A program made the translations under genes and the position numbers. From DAOLOF01 sp964463605 (GTDB lineage Bacteria; Patescibacteriota; Microgenomatia; UBA1400; PJMF01), in NCBI GenBank assembly GCA_964463605.1, contig CAYXBZ010000026.1, positions 1-13,293 on the forward strand: 13,293 nucleotides of DNA, read 5' to 3'. Position 1 is the stretch's first letter. Each line of letters starts with the position of its first letter. Below the pieces are notes generated by a model. The model was not told where the DNA came from, did not search any database, and saw nothing but the letters and a program-made list of their open reading frames with translations. Shown here piece by piece: positions 6,479-13,293 of the stretch.

Positions 6479-7042
6479 CTAGTAAGCCTTAAGCAATTCT
6501 TTATCTTCAAAAGCAACTAACTTATTATGTTTTTGTATATAAATGGGTAAGTCATGCTGCAAAACGTAATCAGTAAACAAAATTCCGTCAAGATGATCAA
6601 GTTCATGCTGGACAATGCGAGCGTGATAGCCACTGAATCGTTGTTTATGACTGATTAGTTGCTGATCATTAACTAATTGAAATTCAAGCTCAAGCCAATC
6701 CCATCTGGGAATTGGAGCAAAAAATTTGGGTACTGACAAACAGCCCTCTAAATCTGGTTCGTTTTCATTTTCACCAAAAGACTGCGTCTCACTGTGAGAT
6801 AAAATTTTAGGATTTAAAAATACTTTTGTGGCATTTTCTCCCTTGTTTGTTTCTGGTCGAAAGGCAAAGCCTCTAATTGATTTATTGATCTGGGGGAATG
6901 CCAACCCAACTCCTTGGGGGTCTTTTTCAAGTACCAAATTTTCTATCAGCAGCTGGATATTTTGCAAAAGTTTCTTGTCAACTGTAGTGATAGGATTGGC
7001 TTTTTTTCTTAAAGTAGGATGGGGTGCAGTGATAATACTCAT
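6479..7042 (-). CDS. def: Peptide deformylase
   Basis: Removes the N-formyl group from nascent proteins, undoing the modification made by the fmt product next door. All three motifs are present in a 187-residue protein: GVGLAFPQ (residues 44-51, Phe where most enzymes have Ala), EGCLS (99-103, metal-ligand C101) and QHELDH (145-150, ligands H146 and H150, catalytic E147). The N-terminus MSIITAPHPTLRKKA aligns with the usual ILxxPDPxLRxxA. A frame extension to TTG 7066 adds eight residues but would lie across a TTGAAA-18-TACAAT promoter, so ATG 7042 is chosen. Residues 85-98 form a slightly enlarged acidic loop. Confidence 0.95.
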   Translation of the reverse strand: MSIITAPHPTLRKKANPITTVDKKLLQNIQLLIENLVLEKDPQGVGLAFPQINKSIRGFAFRPETNKGENATKVFLNPKILSHSETQSFGENENEPDLEGCLSVPKFFAPIPRWDWLELEFQLVNDQQLISHKQRFSGYHARIVQHELDHLDGILFTDYVLQHDLPIYIQKHNKLVAFEDKELLKAY

Positions 7043-7052
7043 AAAACAGTTG

Positions 7053-7082
7053 ATTGTAGAAACCAAACGAAATCGATTTCAA
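7053..7082 (-). promoter_or_regulatory. Promoter of def (and probably fmt)
   Basis: On the minus strand TTGAAA (7082-7077), an 18-bp spacer and TACAAT (7058-7053) precede ATG 7042 by 10 nt, predicting a leader of about 4 nt. A second TATAAT lies farther upstream (7139-7134) but has no good -35 box. Confidence 0.55.
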
Positions 7083-7185
7083 CTCAAATCTTTTTGGATT
7101 GTTTAATAATTTATTCAATAATTAGTTGAGTATATTATACACTTCCAAGTAGACACGCCGATAAGACTAGTGCCAAGATTGCAAA

Positions 7186-7881
7186 CTATATTATCTCGAT
7201 TGTATATTCAACCAGGTTGTTAATTATGGGAGTCAGGTCAGATGGTTGTATCTGATTTAGAGAAATATTAGTGTGTTGATCAATCTGTTTTTCCAGCTTA
7301 AGAGATGAGCCAAGCCATTTGTGAAATGTTTTTTTGTCAGTCCAGTTTTGATCTCGGTGGTGATAGCGTTCTCTTAAATCCTGGATTCTAGCATTTATTG
7401 AGGCCAAGCCGTGGGGTGTAACTCTTAAATCGCAGTAAAAAATTAGCTTTTTTTCCCAGCGAGGCAGTTCAAGATGATTCTCTAAACTTTCAAACGAGTG
7501 ATCGTTCATCAGATCTGTGATATCAGAGCTAAAACCCAGTTCTTTAATAATAGTTAGATTGGCTAGATCAGCGTTTTTGGTGTACTTGTCAATCATCTGT
7601 TTTTGTTTTTTTAGCCAATACTCAAACGGCTTTTTTAGTTGAGACAATGAAGGTAGGCTGTTTTGAAGCATTTCATTTGATGATTCTGAATCAAGCTCAA
7701 ACTTGACCAAGTTACCGATATCGTGCAGTAGTAAGATCGTCACCAGTCGTTTTTGATCAATCTTAACCCCAGTCCAATGACTAAAGATAATCTCGCCCAA
7801 AGCTGCAACCGTAATCATGTGCTTAGCCAAGTTGGGTGGAACACCATACTGTTGATAGATTTTAATTAGGGATATTTCCAT
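7186..7881 (-). CDS. HD-domain protein (putative metal-dependent phosphohydrolase)
   Basis: A 231-residue soluble protein. The HD-superfamily pattern is visible: H21 in AKHMITVAALG, the H53-D54 doublet in LLLHDIGNLVKF, and a late Asp, D151, in FYCDLRVTPHGL. These are the expected metal ligands of enzymes that hydrolyse phosphoesters such as nucleotides. The substrate is unknown. The frame extends to TTG 7923, overlapping the upstream gene by 20 nt, but ATG 7881 is preferred: it is an ATG, and MEISLIKIYQQYGVPPNLAKH starts just before the first HD helix. The start lies 22 nt after the stop of the O-antigen-ligase-like gene, so the two are almost certainly one transcript. Function in envelope biogenesis is not implied by the fold. 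Confidence 0.82.
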   Translation of the reverse strand: MEISLIKIYQQYGVPPNLAKHMITVAALGEIIFSHWTGVKIDQKRLVTILLLHDIGNLVKFELDSESSNEMLQNSLPSLSQLKKPFEYWLKKQKQMIDKYTKNADLANLTIIKELGFSSDITDLMNDHSFESLENHLELPRWEKKLIFYCDLRVTPHGLASINARIQDLRERYHHRDQNWTDKKTFHKWLGSSLKLEKQIDQHTNISLNQIQPSDLTPIINNLVEYTIEII

Positions 7882-7903
7882 AAATTTTACTATCAAGAAC
7901 CAA

Positions 7904-10204
7904 CTAACACTCAAGCTCCTCAATCTTGTTTAATAAATTTGGATCGTTAGGAATAATGTTGTCTAAAATATATTGATATTGTTCTTTGGCCAAGTCACAT
8001 TCGTTGCGAGATTCATAGATCTGCCCAAGGTTGTAGCGAGCATTATGGTAATTGGGTTTAAGTTCGATCGCTTTCTTCAAGGAAATAATAGCTTGATCAA
8101 TATCATCTTGAATCCACTCAATTAGAGCTCGATGATAAATGGGTTTGGGATGATTGGGAGATAGAGTGGAGGTAGTAATAAAAGTTTGTCGAGCTTCTTC
8201 AAGATACTTGTCATCAACTTGACTTAGTTTTGAAAAGAGACTGGCTCTTGCTTGATGCAAATAGAAGTGGTGAGGATTAAGCTCAAGAGCTTGATCGCTA
8301 GCTTCGATAGCAAGTTGAGCAAACTGCTCGACTGCCTCCACATCCTCAATCTCATAAAATTCTACTGCCGCCGAAGCGTAAGCATTGGCTAGTTCATCAT
8401 AAAATATTGCTTCTTTTGGAGAGAGAAGAACCGCTCGCTGTAAATACTCAATAGCTTTACTGTAACGATTGGAGTCGGACAAAGCTTCACCCATGGCAAA
8501 ATGATAGTCAGCCTGCCAAATTGTTACCAAGCTGAACAAAAGGTGAAAGGCGACCAAGAAGAGACATAGTATAGTAGTGTATGAAAAAAATCCCAAGCGC
8601 TTTTTGAAAGATTTTTCTTTCTCCAGACTGAGGTTGTTGTTTCGAGGAGGGCTTTGCAATGTCTGCAATGAGTTAGATTTTGAAATTGTTTGAGAATGAG
8701 GTAATTTATGATTGATTTTTTGATGCCTAGCTCCTAAATAACTCATAATCAGTGTCCAGACAATCGTTACAGAGACAGTAGAGAAACCCCAGAAATTTGT
8801 TGCGTTAAATGAAACCAGGCTTGCTCCAAAAGCCAAAAACATATCGACTTGGCTGCGATTAAAGCTTCTTCTGGAATCTAGATTAGAACTAAAAACTTTT
8901 GCTTCTTTGACAACAATAAAAAAACAAGCTCCCATAAGAATGAGATAACTGCTCAAACCTATTACACCAGTGTTGGCCAATAGGTTGAGAAACTCATTGT
9001 GAGCTTTGTTGTAAAGAAAATCCCATTCAGAAAGTAAATTATGTTCAAGCGGACGATCAAGGTAATAACTGTAGCCAAAAGTTTCGGGACCCGATCCAAG
9101 CCAGGGATATCGCTGCCAAACATTCAATGCTCCTTGCCAAACAACATATCTGATCTCTTCTGAGGGAGAAATCAGGATTCCTTGATCGATTGCATCCTGG
9201 GTTTTCAAGGAAAGTGAGTTGTCAGGGGAAGATTGCTGAGTTGTTTGAGTTTGAGAAAGATGAAAAAAATCAAGATTGACATATTGATTTATTGAAGGAA
9301 GAAAATCAGTTCCTACAACAAAAGTTAGGCCAACTAATCCAGCCAAGAGGCAAAGTAGAAAAGCATTGGCTCTTAACTTCAGTTTTTTGATCGAAATAAA
9401 TCTTCCCAGTGTAAAAAATAACATGGCGGCGGCGAAACCAAGCAAACCCGACCTTGATTGAGTAAATAGCAAGGCGATCATGCAGGCAACAACTCCACTT
9501 AGCCACAAAAAGCGACGAAACAGCAAACTGTCAATTATTTGTTTGAGAGTGGCTGGCAGCTTGATTAATTGAGAGATTTTGGGTGGATGAAGCAAGAAAT
9601 AAATCTGAATTGGCAACAGCATGGAAAGCAGGGCTGCCAGCCAATTCGGCTGGCCAAGGGTGGCGAAAACTCGGGCTTGCACATCTTGAATCCAGCAGTC
9701 AGTACCAGCTTTGTTAGTTAGGATTAGGCAACTGAGAGAGACACCAAATAATCTTTCGGGTAAAGCATATAATCCAACTCCAACTGCTGAAAAGGTGGTG
9801 GTAAATAATAGTGCTTTTAACTGTTTAGAATTAAGATTGTTGACTAAAGTCCAGTAAATCAGGCTGTAGGCGACTGTTGACAATAGACCGCCATGAAATC
9901 GAGAGTAATATCCAAAAAAAGAGGTTCTGGGATGAATTGAAAAAAAGGTTGAGGCTGTTTGAGCGATCAGAAATAGTAGTAGAGGTATGTCTAAACGGCT
10001 TTTTTTGAAGATAATTTGTTGGCGAACGATCATCCTCATCAACCAACAGCTCACCATTAATATGGTTAGACTGTAAACAAAAATGATTTTATTGAACTCA
10101 AATAGTTCCTTATTTACGCCAGTAAAAATAAAAGGAGTGGCTATTGCTAGCACGTTGGCGAACAAGAAGATGAGTCTTTTGCAGATACGAGACCAACTTT
10201 TCAT
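7904..10204 (-). CDS. O-antigen ligase/polymerase-like membrane protein with C-terminal TPRs
   Basis: A 766-residue inner-membrane protein of the Wzy/WaaL superfamily, which joins lipid-linked glycans to each other or to an acceptor on the outer face of the membrane. About ten to twelve helices span residues 8-490. Family marks are GQPNWLA (184-190), TQSRSGLLGF (248-257) and a large external loop (about 300-400) ending in KAHNEFLNLLANTGVIG, with H402 as the likely catalytic histidine. Another helix at 541-563 leads to a TPR domain (565-766) with several 34-residue units, for example GEALSDSNRYSKAIEYLQRA and ARYNLGQIYESRNECDLAKE. The fused TPRs may bind partner proteins or peptides. A glycan or a protein could be the acceptor. 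It heads an operon with the HD-domain gene. A -10-like TAAGAT ends 10 nt before the ATG. Confidence 0.88.
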   Translation of the reverse strand: MKSWSRICKRLIFLFANVLAIATPFIFTGVNKELFEFNKIIFVYSLTILMVSCWLMRMIVRQQIIFKKSRLDIPLLLFLIAQTASTFFSIHPRTSFFGYYSRFHGGLLSTVAYSLIYWTLVNNLNSKQLKALLFTTTFSAVGVGLYALPERLFGVSLSCLILTNKAGTDCWIQDVQARVFATLGQPNWLAALLSMLLPIQIYFLLHPPKISQLIKLPATLKQIIDSLLFRRFLWLSGVVACMIALLFTQSRSGLLGFAAAMLFFTLGRFISIKKLKLRANAFLLCLLAGLVGLTFVVGTDFLPSINQYVNLDFFHLSQTQTTQQSSPDNSLSLKTQDAIDQGILISPSEEIRYVVWQGALNVWQRYPWLGSGPETFGYSYYLDRPLEHNLLSEWDFLYNKAHNEFLNLLANTGVIGLSSYLILMGACFFIVVKEAKVFSSNLDSRRSFNRSQVDMFLAFGASLVSFNATNFWGFSTVSVTIVWTLIMSYLGARHQKINHKLPHSQTISKSNSLQTLQSPPRNNNLSLEKEKSFKKRLGFFSYTTILCLFLVAFHLLFSLVTIWQADYHFAMGEALSDSNRYSKAIEYLQRAVLLSPKEAIFYDELANAYASAAVEFYEIEDVEAVEQFAQLAIEASDQALELNPHHFYLHQARASLFSKLSQVDDKYLEEARQTFITTSTLSPNHPKPIYHRALIEWIQDDIDQAIISLKKAIELKPNYHNARYNLGQIYESRNECDLAKEQYQYILDNIIPNDPNLLNKIEELEC

Positions 10205-10214
10205 GAACGAGTTT

Positions 10215-10244
10215 ATCTTATTTATTTCAGATGTTTTTTAAGAA
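10215..10244 (-). promoter_or_regulatory. Putative promoter of the O-antigen-ligase-like gene
   Basis: On the minus strand TAAGAT (10220-10215) ends 10 nt before the ATG at 10204. The -35 position, TTCTTA at 10244-10239 with an 18-bp spacer, is a poor match and lies inside the tandem repeat, as expected of an activator-dependent promoter. Confidence 0.4.
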
Positions 10245-10260
10245 TAATCTAAGAATAATC
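10240..10260. repeat. Perfect 10-bp direct repeat at 11-bp spacing (possible regulator site)
   Basis: AAGAATAATC occurs at 10240-10249 and again at 10251-10260, one base apart, so the copies lie on the same face of the helix. OmpR/PhoB-family regulators classically bind such half-site pairs over the -35 region. The regulator at 3432-4094 is a possible ligand; that link is inference. Confidence 0.45.
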
Positions 10261-10502
10261 GATGAGTGTGTATGATTGTAACTTAAAAAAAGTGAACTTT
10301 AAAAATTTGATCAGATAAATGTTTGAGGGCTTTTTTGCACTGCTTATTTATTGCGACGATTGCATCTTTGGATCTGATGATAGAGATTGAGAAAAGCAGC
10401 TAACTTGATTCATCTGTTTTTGTTTCATGAAAAGATCATCCTCTCCCCACAAATATCTTTTTCTGGTAAAGTAGTATTATTAGTAAGATACCAATCCTGC
10501 CT

Positions 10503-11576
10503 ATGTTTGCTCAAGACGACAATCAATCAACAGCGAATCCTACAACCCTGAGTGAGGGTCAAAATGATACCTCTGCCCAAGTTCCAGCTCAAGCTCCCGC
10601 CCAAGCTCAAGCTCAAACGCCAGTTCAAGCTCCAGCTCAAGATAATTATGTGAGCAGCTATCAGCCTCCACCGCAAGAAACGTCTTCTGTTGAATCAGCG
10701 AAGTTGGCTCAACCAATTCAATCAGTTCAATCGGTTCAACCAGTTAGTCCAGATCTTCCAGATCAATCAGCCCAACCAGTTCAGCCATCAGAAGTGGCTC
10801 AAACTGATGGTGAAAGTTTTGTTCCTCCTTCGGAATCAACTTCACAAGAGCCAGTAACTCAAGAGCCATCATCAGGCAATCAAGATTCAATTAATGAAAA
10901 GTTGGAGGAGCTAGAAAAGTTAGTGGAATCATTTGAGAAAGAGAGTGATCCGGGTCAAATTCAAGAAGAAACGCCCCAAGAAACAAAGGTTGAAGCAACA
11001 GATAATCAATTAAATCAGGAGGATTCAATGGATAAACCGCAAGACAATGCTCAAAACTCTACAAGTCAAGATGTAGTAACAACTAATAGTGAACCCGCTG
11101 CGAATCAAGCTAGTCAGGGATCTGCTCAAGAATCGGTTCAGTCAGAAACGTTGGCCGATCAAAATATCTTTTTCTTGCTTGGAGCTCAGGAAGGATCAAC
11201 TCAAGAACAAGAGCAGTTTTTAGATGAACTGCAACAAGTAATTTGGGAGGATTTTTTGCAGACTGACCTTGATCTTTTAATCACTTCTCAAGAAAAAGAA
11301 CAAATAGATCAAATTCTTCAAGACTCAAATCTTGACGATCAAGCTAAACAGGAAGAGATACTCAAGTATCTCGATGGAATAATTCCAGACTTAGAAGAGA
11401 TTATGTTAGAAAAGGCTTTAAAACTAAAAGGAGAGCTGGTTCAAGAAAGAGTGGCGAGCCTGAAAGAAACACTGGCAGAAGATCAAGACAAGTTAGCCAA
11501 ATTAGAGGAGATTAATCAACTTTTGGCTCAAAACAAATGGTACTCTGCTGGCGTTATGCTTAATCAATTAAGTTAA
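10503..11576 (+). CDS. Acidic Q/P/A-rich protein with C-terminal helical domain
   Basis: A 357-residue protein without signal peptide or membrane helix. Residues 1-220 are low-complexity and probably disordered: repeated AQAP, VQ and QPV units, then a Ser/Gln/Glu-rich section with a short helical patch (NEKLEELEKLVESFEKES). Residues 222-357 form a predicted all-alpha domain starting NIFFLLGAQEG, with helices such as FLDELQQVIWEDFLQTDLDLL and KYLDGIIPDLEEIMLEKAL and a long heptad-like helix (VASLKETLAEDQDKLAKLEE). The domain layout resembles the uncharacterised helical tail of many Patescibacteria proteins (perhaps DUF5663), from memory only. It lies 212 bp upstream of mreB on the same strand, which hints at an envelope or cytoskeletal link without proving it. 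The only initiator is ATG 10503. Confidence 0.7.
   Translation: MFAQDDNQSTANPTTLSEGQNDTSAQVPAQAPAQAQAQTPVQAPAQDNYVSSYQPPPQETSSVESAKLAQPIQSVQSVQPVSPDLPDQSAQPVQPSEVAQTDGESFVPPSESTSQEPVTQEPSSGNQDSINEKLEELEKLVESFEKESDPGQIQEETPQETKVEATDNQLNQEDSMDKPQDNAQNSTSQDVVTTNSEPAANQASQGSAQESVQSETLADQNIFFLLGAQEGSTQEQEQFLDELQQVIWEDFLQTDLDLLITSQEKEQIDQILQDSNLDDQAKQEEILKYLDGIIPDLEEIMLEKALKLKGELVQERVASLKETLAEDQDKLAKLEEINQLLAQNKWYSAGVMLNQLS
10576..10790 (+). repeat. Degenerate short repeats encoding (A/P/V)Q units
   Basis: GCTCAAGCTC-type and GGTTCAAC/AGTTCAA-type hexamers and nonamers recur through the first third of the Q/P/A-rich gene, encoding runs such as APAQAQAQTPVQAPAQ and QSVQSVQPV. They are prone to slippage, so length may vary between strains. 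Confidence 0.6.
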
Positions 11577-11788
11577 TAAAAGTTCTTCTAAGGAACTGCG
11601 TAAATCTTGATGTGGAAGATTAGTGTAAGTCTAGTTCCTCGCTATTCCAGAGTGTTATCTCGTGTTTTTTTATGTCTTATCAATGAGAGTGACTTCTTCT
11701 GGTGAGGTACAATTTGTGATAGTATGAGTACATTCATTGAGGCTTGAAGTGATAATAGCTCTCAGGCATTTTTATGATTTCATAATTT

Positions 11789-12958
11789 ATGATGCAAACT
11801 CAAATTAATACCTCCGCTTTAAACAAACCTAATTCAGGCAAGAAGAAAATAAATAATCTCGCTTCTTTTTTTTCTGCCAAGCAATATGAGTTGTTGTTTG
11901 ATTTTGGAAGCTTGTATACGAGAGTTGTGGCTGTTGACTCTCAATCAAATTATTTTAATTCTCGTCAGAGTAAAAAATTAAAGGAGTCTTCTCGGTCGCC
12001 AATTAGTACGCATCTCCTTTATAATCAGCCCAGTTGTTATTTGCTTGATGAGAAAACTGATTCGATCTTGCTGATTGGCAAAGAGGCCTTTTCATTAGTA
12101 GGAAAAGAACCTGATGACACTAGAGTAATTTTTCCCTTAAAAAAAGGAGTTGTATATAACAGAGTGTGGTTTGAACAGTATCTGCTGGGATTGATGGATA
12201 AGATAAAAAAAGAGCTAGAATGGAGTTGGTTAACACGCTCAACTTCAGTTTGCTTTGTTCCTAAGCTAGCGACAAATTTAGACAGACAGATTATTAAACA
12301 ATCTTTAGAGTCGGTAGGCTTGAATCAAGTGCAAGTTCGAGATAAAGCCGAGGCAATTTTACTCAGTCTTCCGTTGCCAAATGCTACCACTCACTCAACC
12401 CCCAAATCATCGTCAGTAGTGGTATTGGACATTGGTGATCAGCTAACAGAGGTTGTGTTAGGTTCATGGGGGCGAGTTACTTTTAGTAAAACTTTAGATT
12501 TTGGAGGATCAGTTTTGACACAAGCAATAATTAACTGCATCAGGAATCATCACGAATTGAGCATCAGCCACTCTCAGGCAATGAAGATCAAGCATGAGCT
12601 TCCAACTCTCGAATTTTATTTAGCAAAAGATAGCGATATTCAAACAAAAAGAGTAAATACTCAACTGATTAATGTGAGAGGAGTGGATATTTCCCAGGGA
12701 TTAGCGGTTAGCATCAATATTCATGCTCAAACTATTGTCCAGGAAGTGCTTGAAGAACTGCCAAAATTAGTTCATCAATTAAAGAGGTTATTTTTTCAAA
12801 TGAAATCGGAGCAGCTATTGGCTGCTTTAGATAGCGGACTGATTCTTATGGGAGGTGGAAGCTTACTTTTAGGTTTAGATTACTATTTATCTAAAGAGTT
12901 GAAACTTAATGTGACTGTGGCCAGTAAGCCATTGGTTAATCTAGGTGACGTGTCTTAA
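11789..12958 (+). CDS. mreB: Divergent MreB-like actin homologue
   Basis: A 389-residue actin-fold protein, longer than usual MreB (about 335-350) because of a ~30-residue basic N-terminal extension and a loop at 52-73. Order and spacing follow MreB: phosphate-1 FDFGSLYTRVV (37-47, normally DLGTANT), LIGKEAFSLVGKEPDDTRVIFPLKKGVV (MreB's GxxAxxMxGRxPxxIxAIRPLxDGVI), phosphate-2 LDIGDQLTEVV (213-223, normally DIGGGTTE), FGGSVL, and adenosine motif LMGGGSLLLGLD (353-364). The GGT of phosphate-2 is DQL, the catalytic Glu region (EEPMAAAIG in typical MreB) reads RDKAEAILL, and the C-terminal GxGK is missing. ATP hydrolysis may be weak or lost. mreC follows after 22 nt. TATGAT at 11773-11778, 10 nt upstream, is a possible -10 box. 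Confidence 0.8.
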   Translation: MMQTQINTSALNKPNSGKKKINNLASFFSAKQYELLFDFGSLYTRVVAVDSQSNYFNSRQSKKLKESSRSPISTHLLYNQPSCYLLDEKTDSILLIGKEAFSLVGKEPDDTRVIFPLKKGVVYNRVWFEQYLLGLMDKIKKELEWSWLTRSTSVCFVPKLATNLDRQIIKQSLESVGLNQVQVRDKAEAILLSLPLPNATTHSTPKSSSVVVLDIGDQLTEVVLGSWGRVTFSKTLDFGGSVLTQAIINCIRNHHELSISHSQAMKIKHELPTLEFYLAKDSDIQTKRVNTQLINVRGVDISQGLAVSINIHAQTIVQEVLEELPKLVHQLKRLFFQMKSEQLLAALDSGLILMGGGSLLLGLDYYLSKELKLNVTVASKPLVNLGDVS

Positions 12959-12980
12959 GAAAATTGTAAATATTGGTTGG

Positions 12981-13293
12981 ATGATAAATATCTCATACTT
13001 AAATTTGACTACATTTAATCAAGTAGCAAAAAGCAGAGTAGCTGAACTCTTGATGACTTTGGTGTTGGTGTTTGTGGTGGGGCTGTTGCAGTTTACCAAG
13101 ATGGACCAAATAGTTTTGAATAAAGGCAGGCAGCTTGGTAATCCATTTTTGTCATTTAATATCAATTTGGCGAAAACTGCCAACAGCGCCGTTTCAAGCG
13201 TTCGCCAACAACAACTGCTTGCCAGAAGAGTTCAAGATTTGGAGTTAAAGCTGGCCCAAACTTATGCGCAATTGGGAGAATTAGATCAACTTG
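12981..13293 (+). CDS. mreC: MreC-like rod-shape protein, N-terminal part (runs off right edge)
   Basis: The open frame from ATG 12981 continues to the right edge (104 complete codons). Residues 1-20 are polar, one membrane helix spans about 21-38 (AELLMTLVLVFVVGLLQF), and a helix with coiled-coil character runs from about 68 (SAVSSVRQQQLLARRVQDLE) to the edge. This single-anchor plus coiled-coil layout, directly after mreB, is that of MreC, which sits in the periplasm-facing side of the membrane and links the MreB filament to cell-wall synthases. The beta-domains used for firm identification lie outside the window. It is probably translated from the mreB transcript, 22 nt after the mreB stop, without a clear ribosome-binding site. 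Confidence 0.75.
   Translation, partial: MINISYLNLTTFNQVAKSRVAELLMTLVLVFVVGLLQFTKMDQIVLNKGRQLGNPFLSFNINLAKTANSAVSSVRQQQLLARRVQDLELKLAQTYAQLGELDQL

Larger units (their letters stand above)
10205..10502. other. Divergent intergenic region, 298 bp
   Basis: The spacer separates the O-antigen-ligase-like gene (minus) from the Q/P/A-rich gene (plus). It holds the minus-strand promoter with its tandem repeat (10215-10260), a small AAAGT/ACTTT dyad near 10290-10301, and a poor plus-strand -10 candidate TAAGAT at 10484-10489. No open frame or RNA structure of note is seen between about 10300 and 10460. Confidence 0.5.

Noticed and set aside
7043..7066. TTG start for peptide deformylase
   Set aside because: The extension spans the predicted -10 box and transcription start, and homology begins right after ATG 7042.
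7882..7923. TTG start for the HD-domain gene overlapping the previous gene
   Set aside because: ATG 7881 sits just before the conserved first helix, and the upstream residues show no family likeness.
9306..10046. Short minus-strand frames inside the O-antigen-ligase-like gene
   Set aside because: They are out-of-frame shadows of a long, clearly coding gene.
1..13293. CRISPR array, tRNA, rRNA, insertion sequence
   Set aside because: No regularly spaced repeats, cloverleaf sequences, transposase genes or terminal inverted repeats were seen on reading both strands.

Overview
The window is AT-rich bacterial DNA using the standard genetic code: TGA appears only as a stop, and the conserved proteins read through without recoding. 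Several traits suggest a Candidatus Patescibacteria (CPR) genome, perhaps of the Microgenomates type. These are a large O-antigen-ligase-like protein fused to TPRs, a divergent mreB followed by mreC, a Q/P/A-rich acidic protein, compact def and fmt, and few recognisable Shine-Dalgarno sites. This placement is inferred from gene content and style, not from a phylogenetic marker.

The left part (1-2170) is an accessory-looking stretch. It holds the start of a methyltransferase-like protein running off the left edge (minus), a four-helix membrane protein (plus), an 83-residue protein (plus) and a 194-residue protein (minus). I cannot assign a function to the last three.

The middle (2309-7042) is a string of mostly singly transcribed genes: an APH-family small-molecule kinase (plus), an OmpR-type regulator whose receiver has lost its phospho-acceptor Asp (minus), a minimal site-2-protease-like M50 peptidase (plus), ribosomal protein bL28 (plus), then fmt and def (minus). 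The last two make and remove the N-formyl group of initiator methionine.

The right part concerns the cell envelope. A 766-residue Wzy/WaaL-like membrane protein with C-terminal TPRs and a tightly coupled HD-domain gene lie on the minus strand. Divergent from them are the Q/P/A-rich protein, a divergent MreB and the start of MreC, which runs off the right edge.

The most striking non-coding signal is promoter geometry. In at least four genes an extended or good -10 box lies only 7-8 nt before the start codon, and in several others 9-11 nt, so the predicted transcripts are leaderless or nearly so. This fixes several start codons (GTG at 559, ATG at 5050, ATG at 7042). Two operator-like repeats stand out: a perfect 10-bp unit repeated at 11-bp spacing over the -35 region of the O-antigen-ligase gene, and an 8-bp inverted repeat bracketing the -10 box and start codon of the kinase gene.
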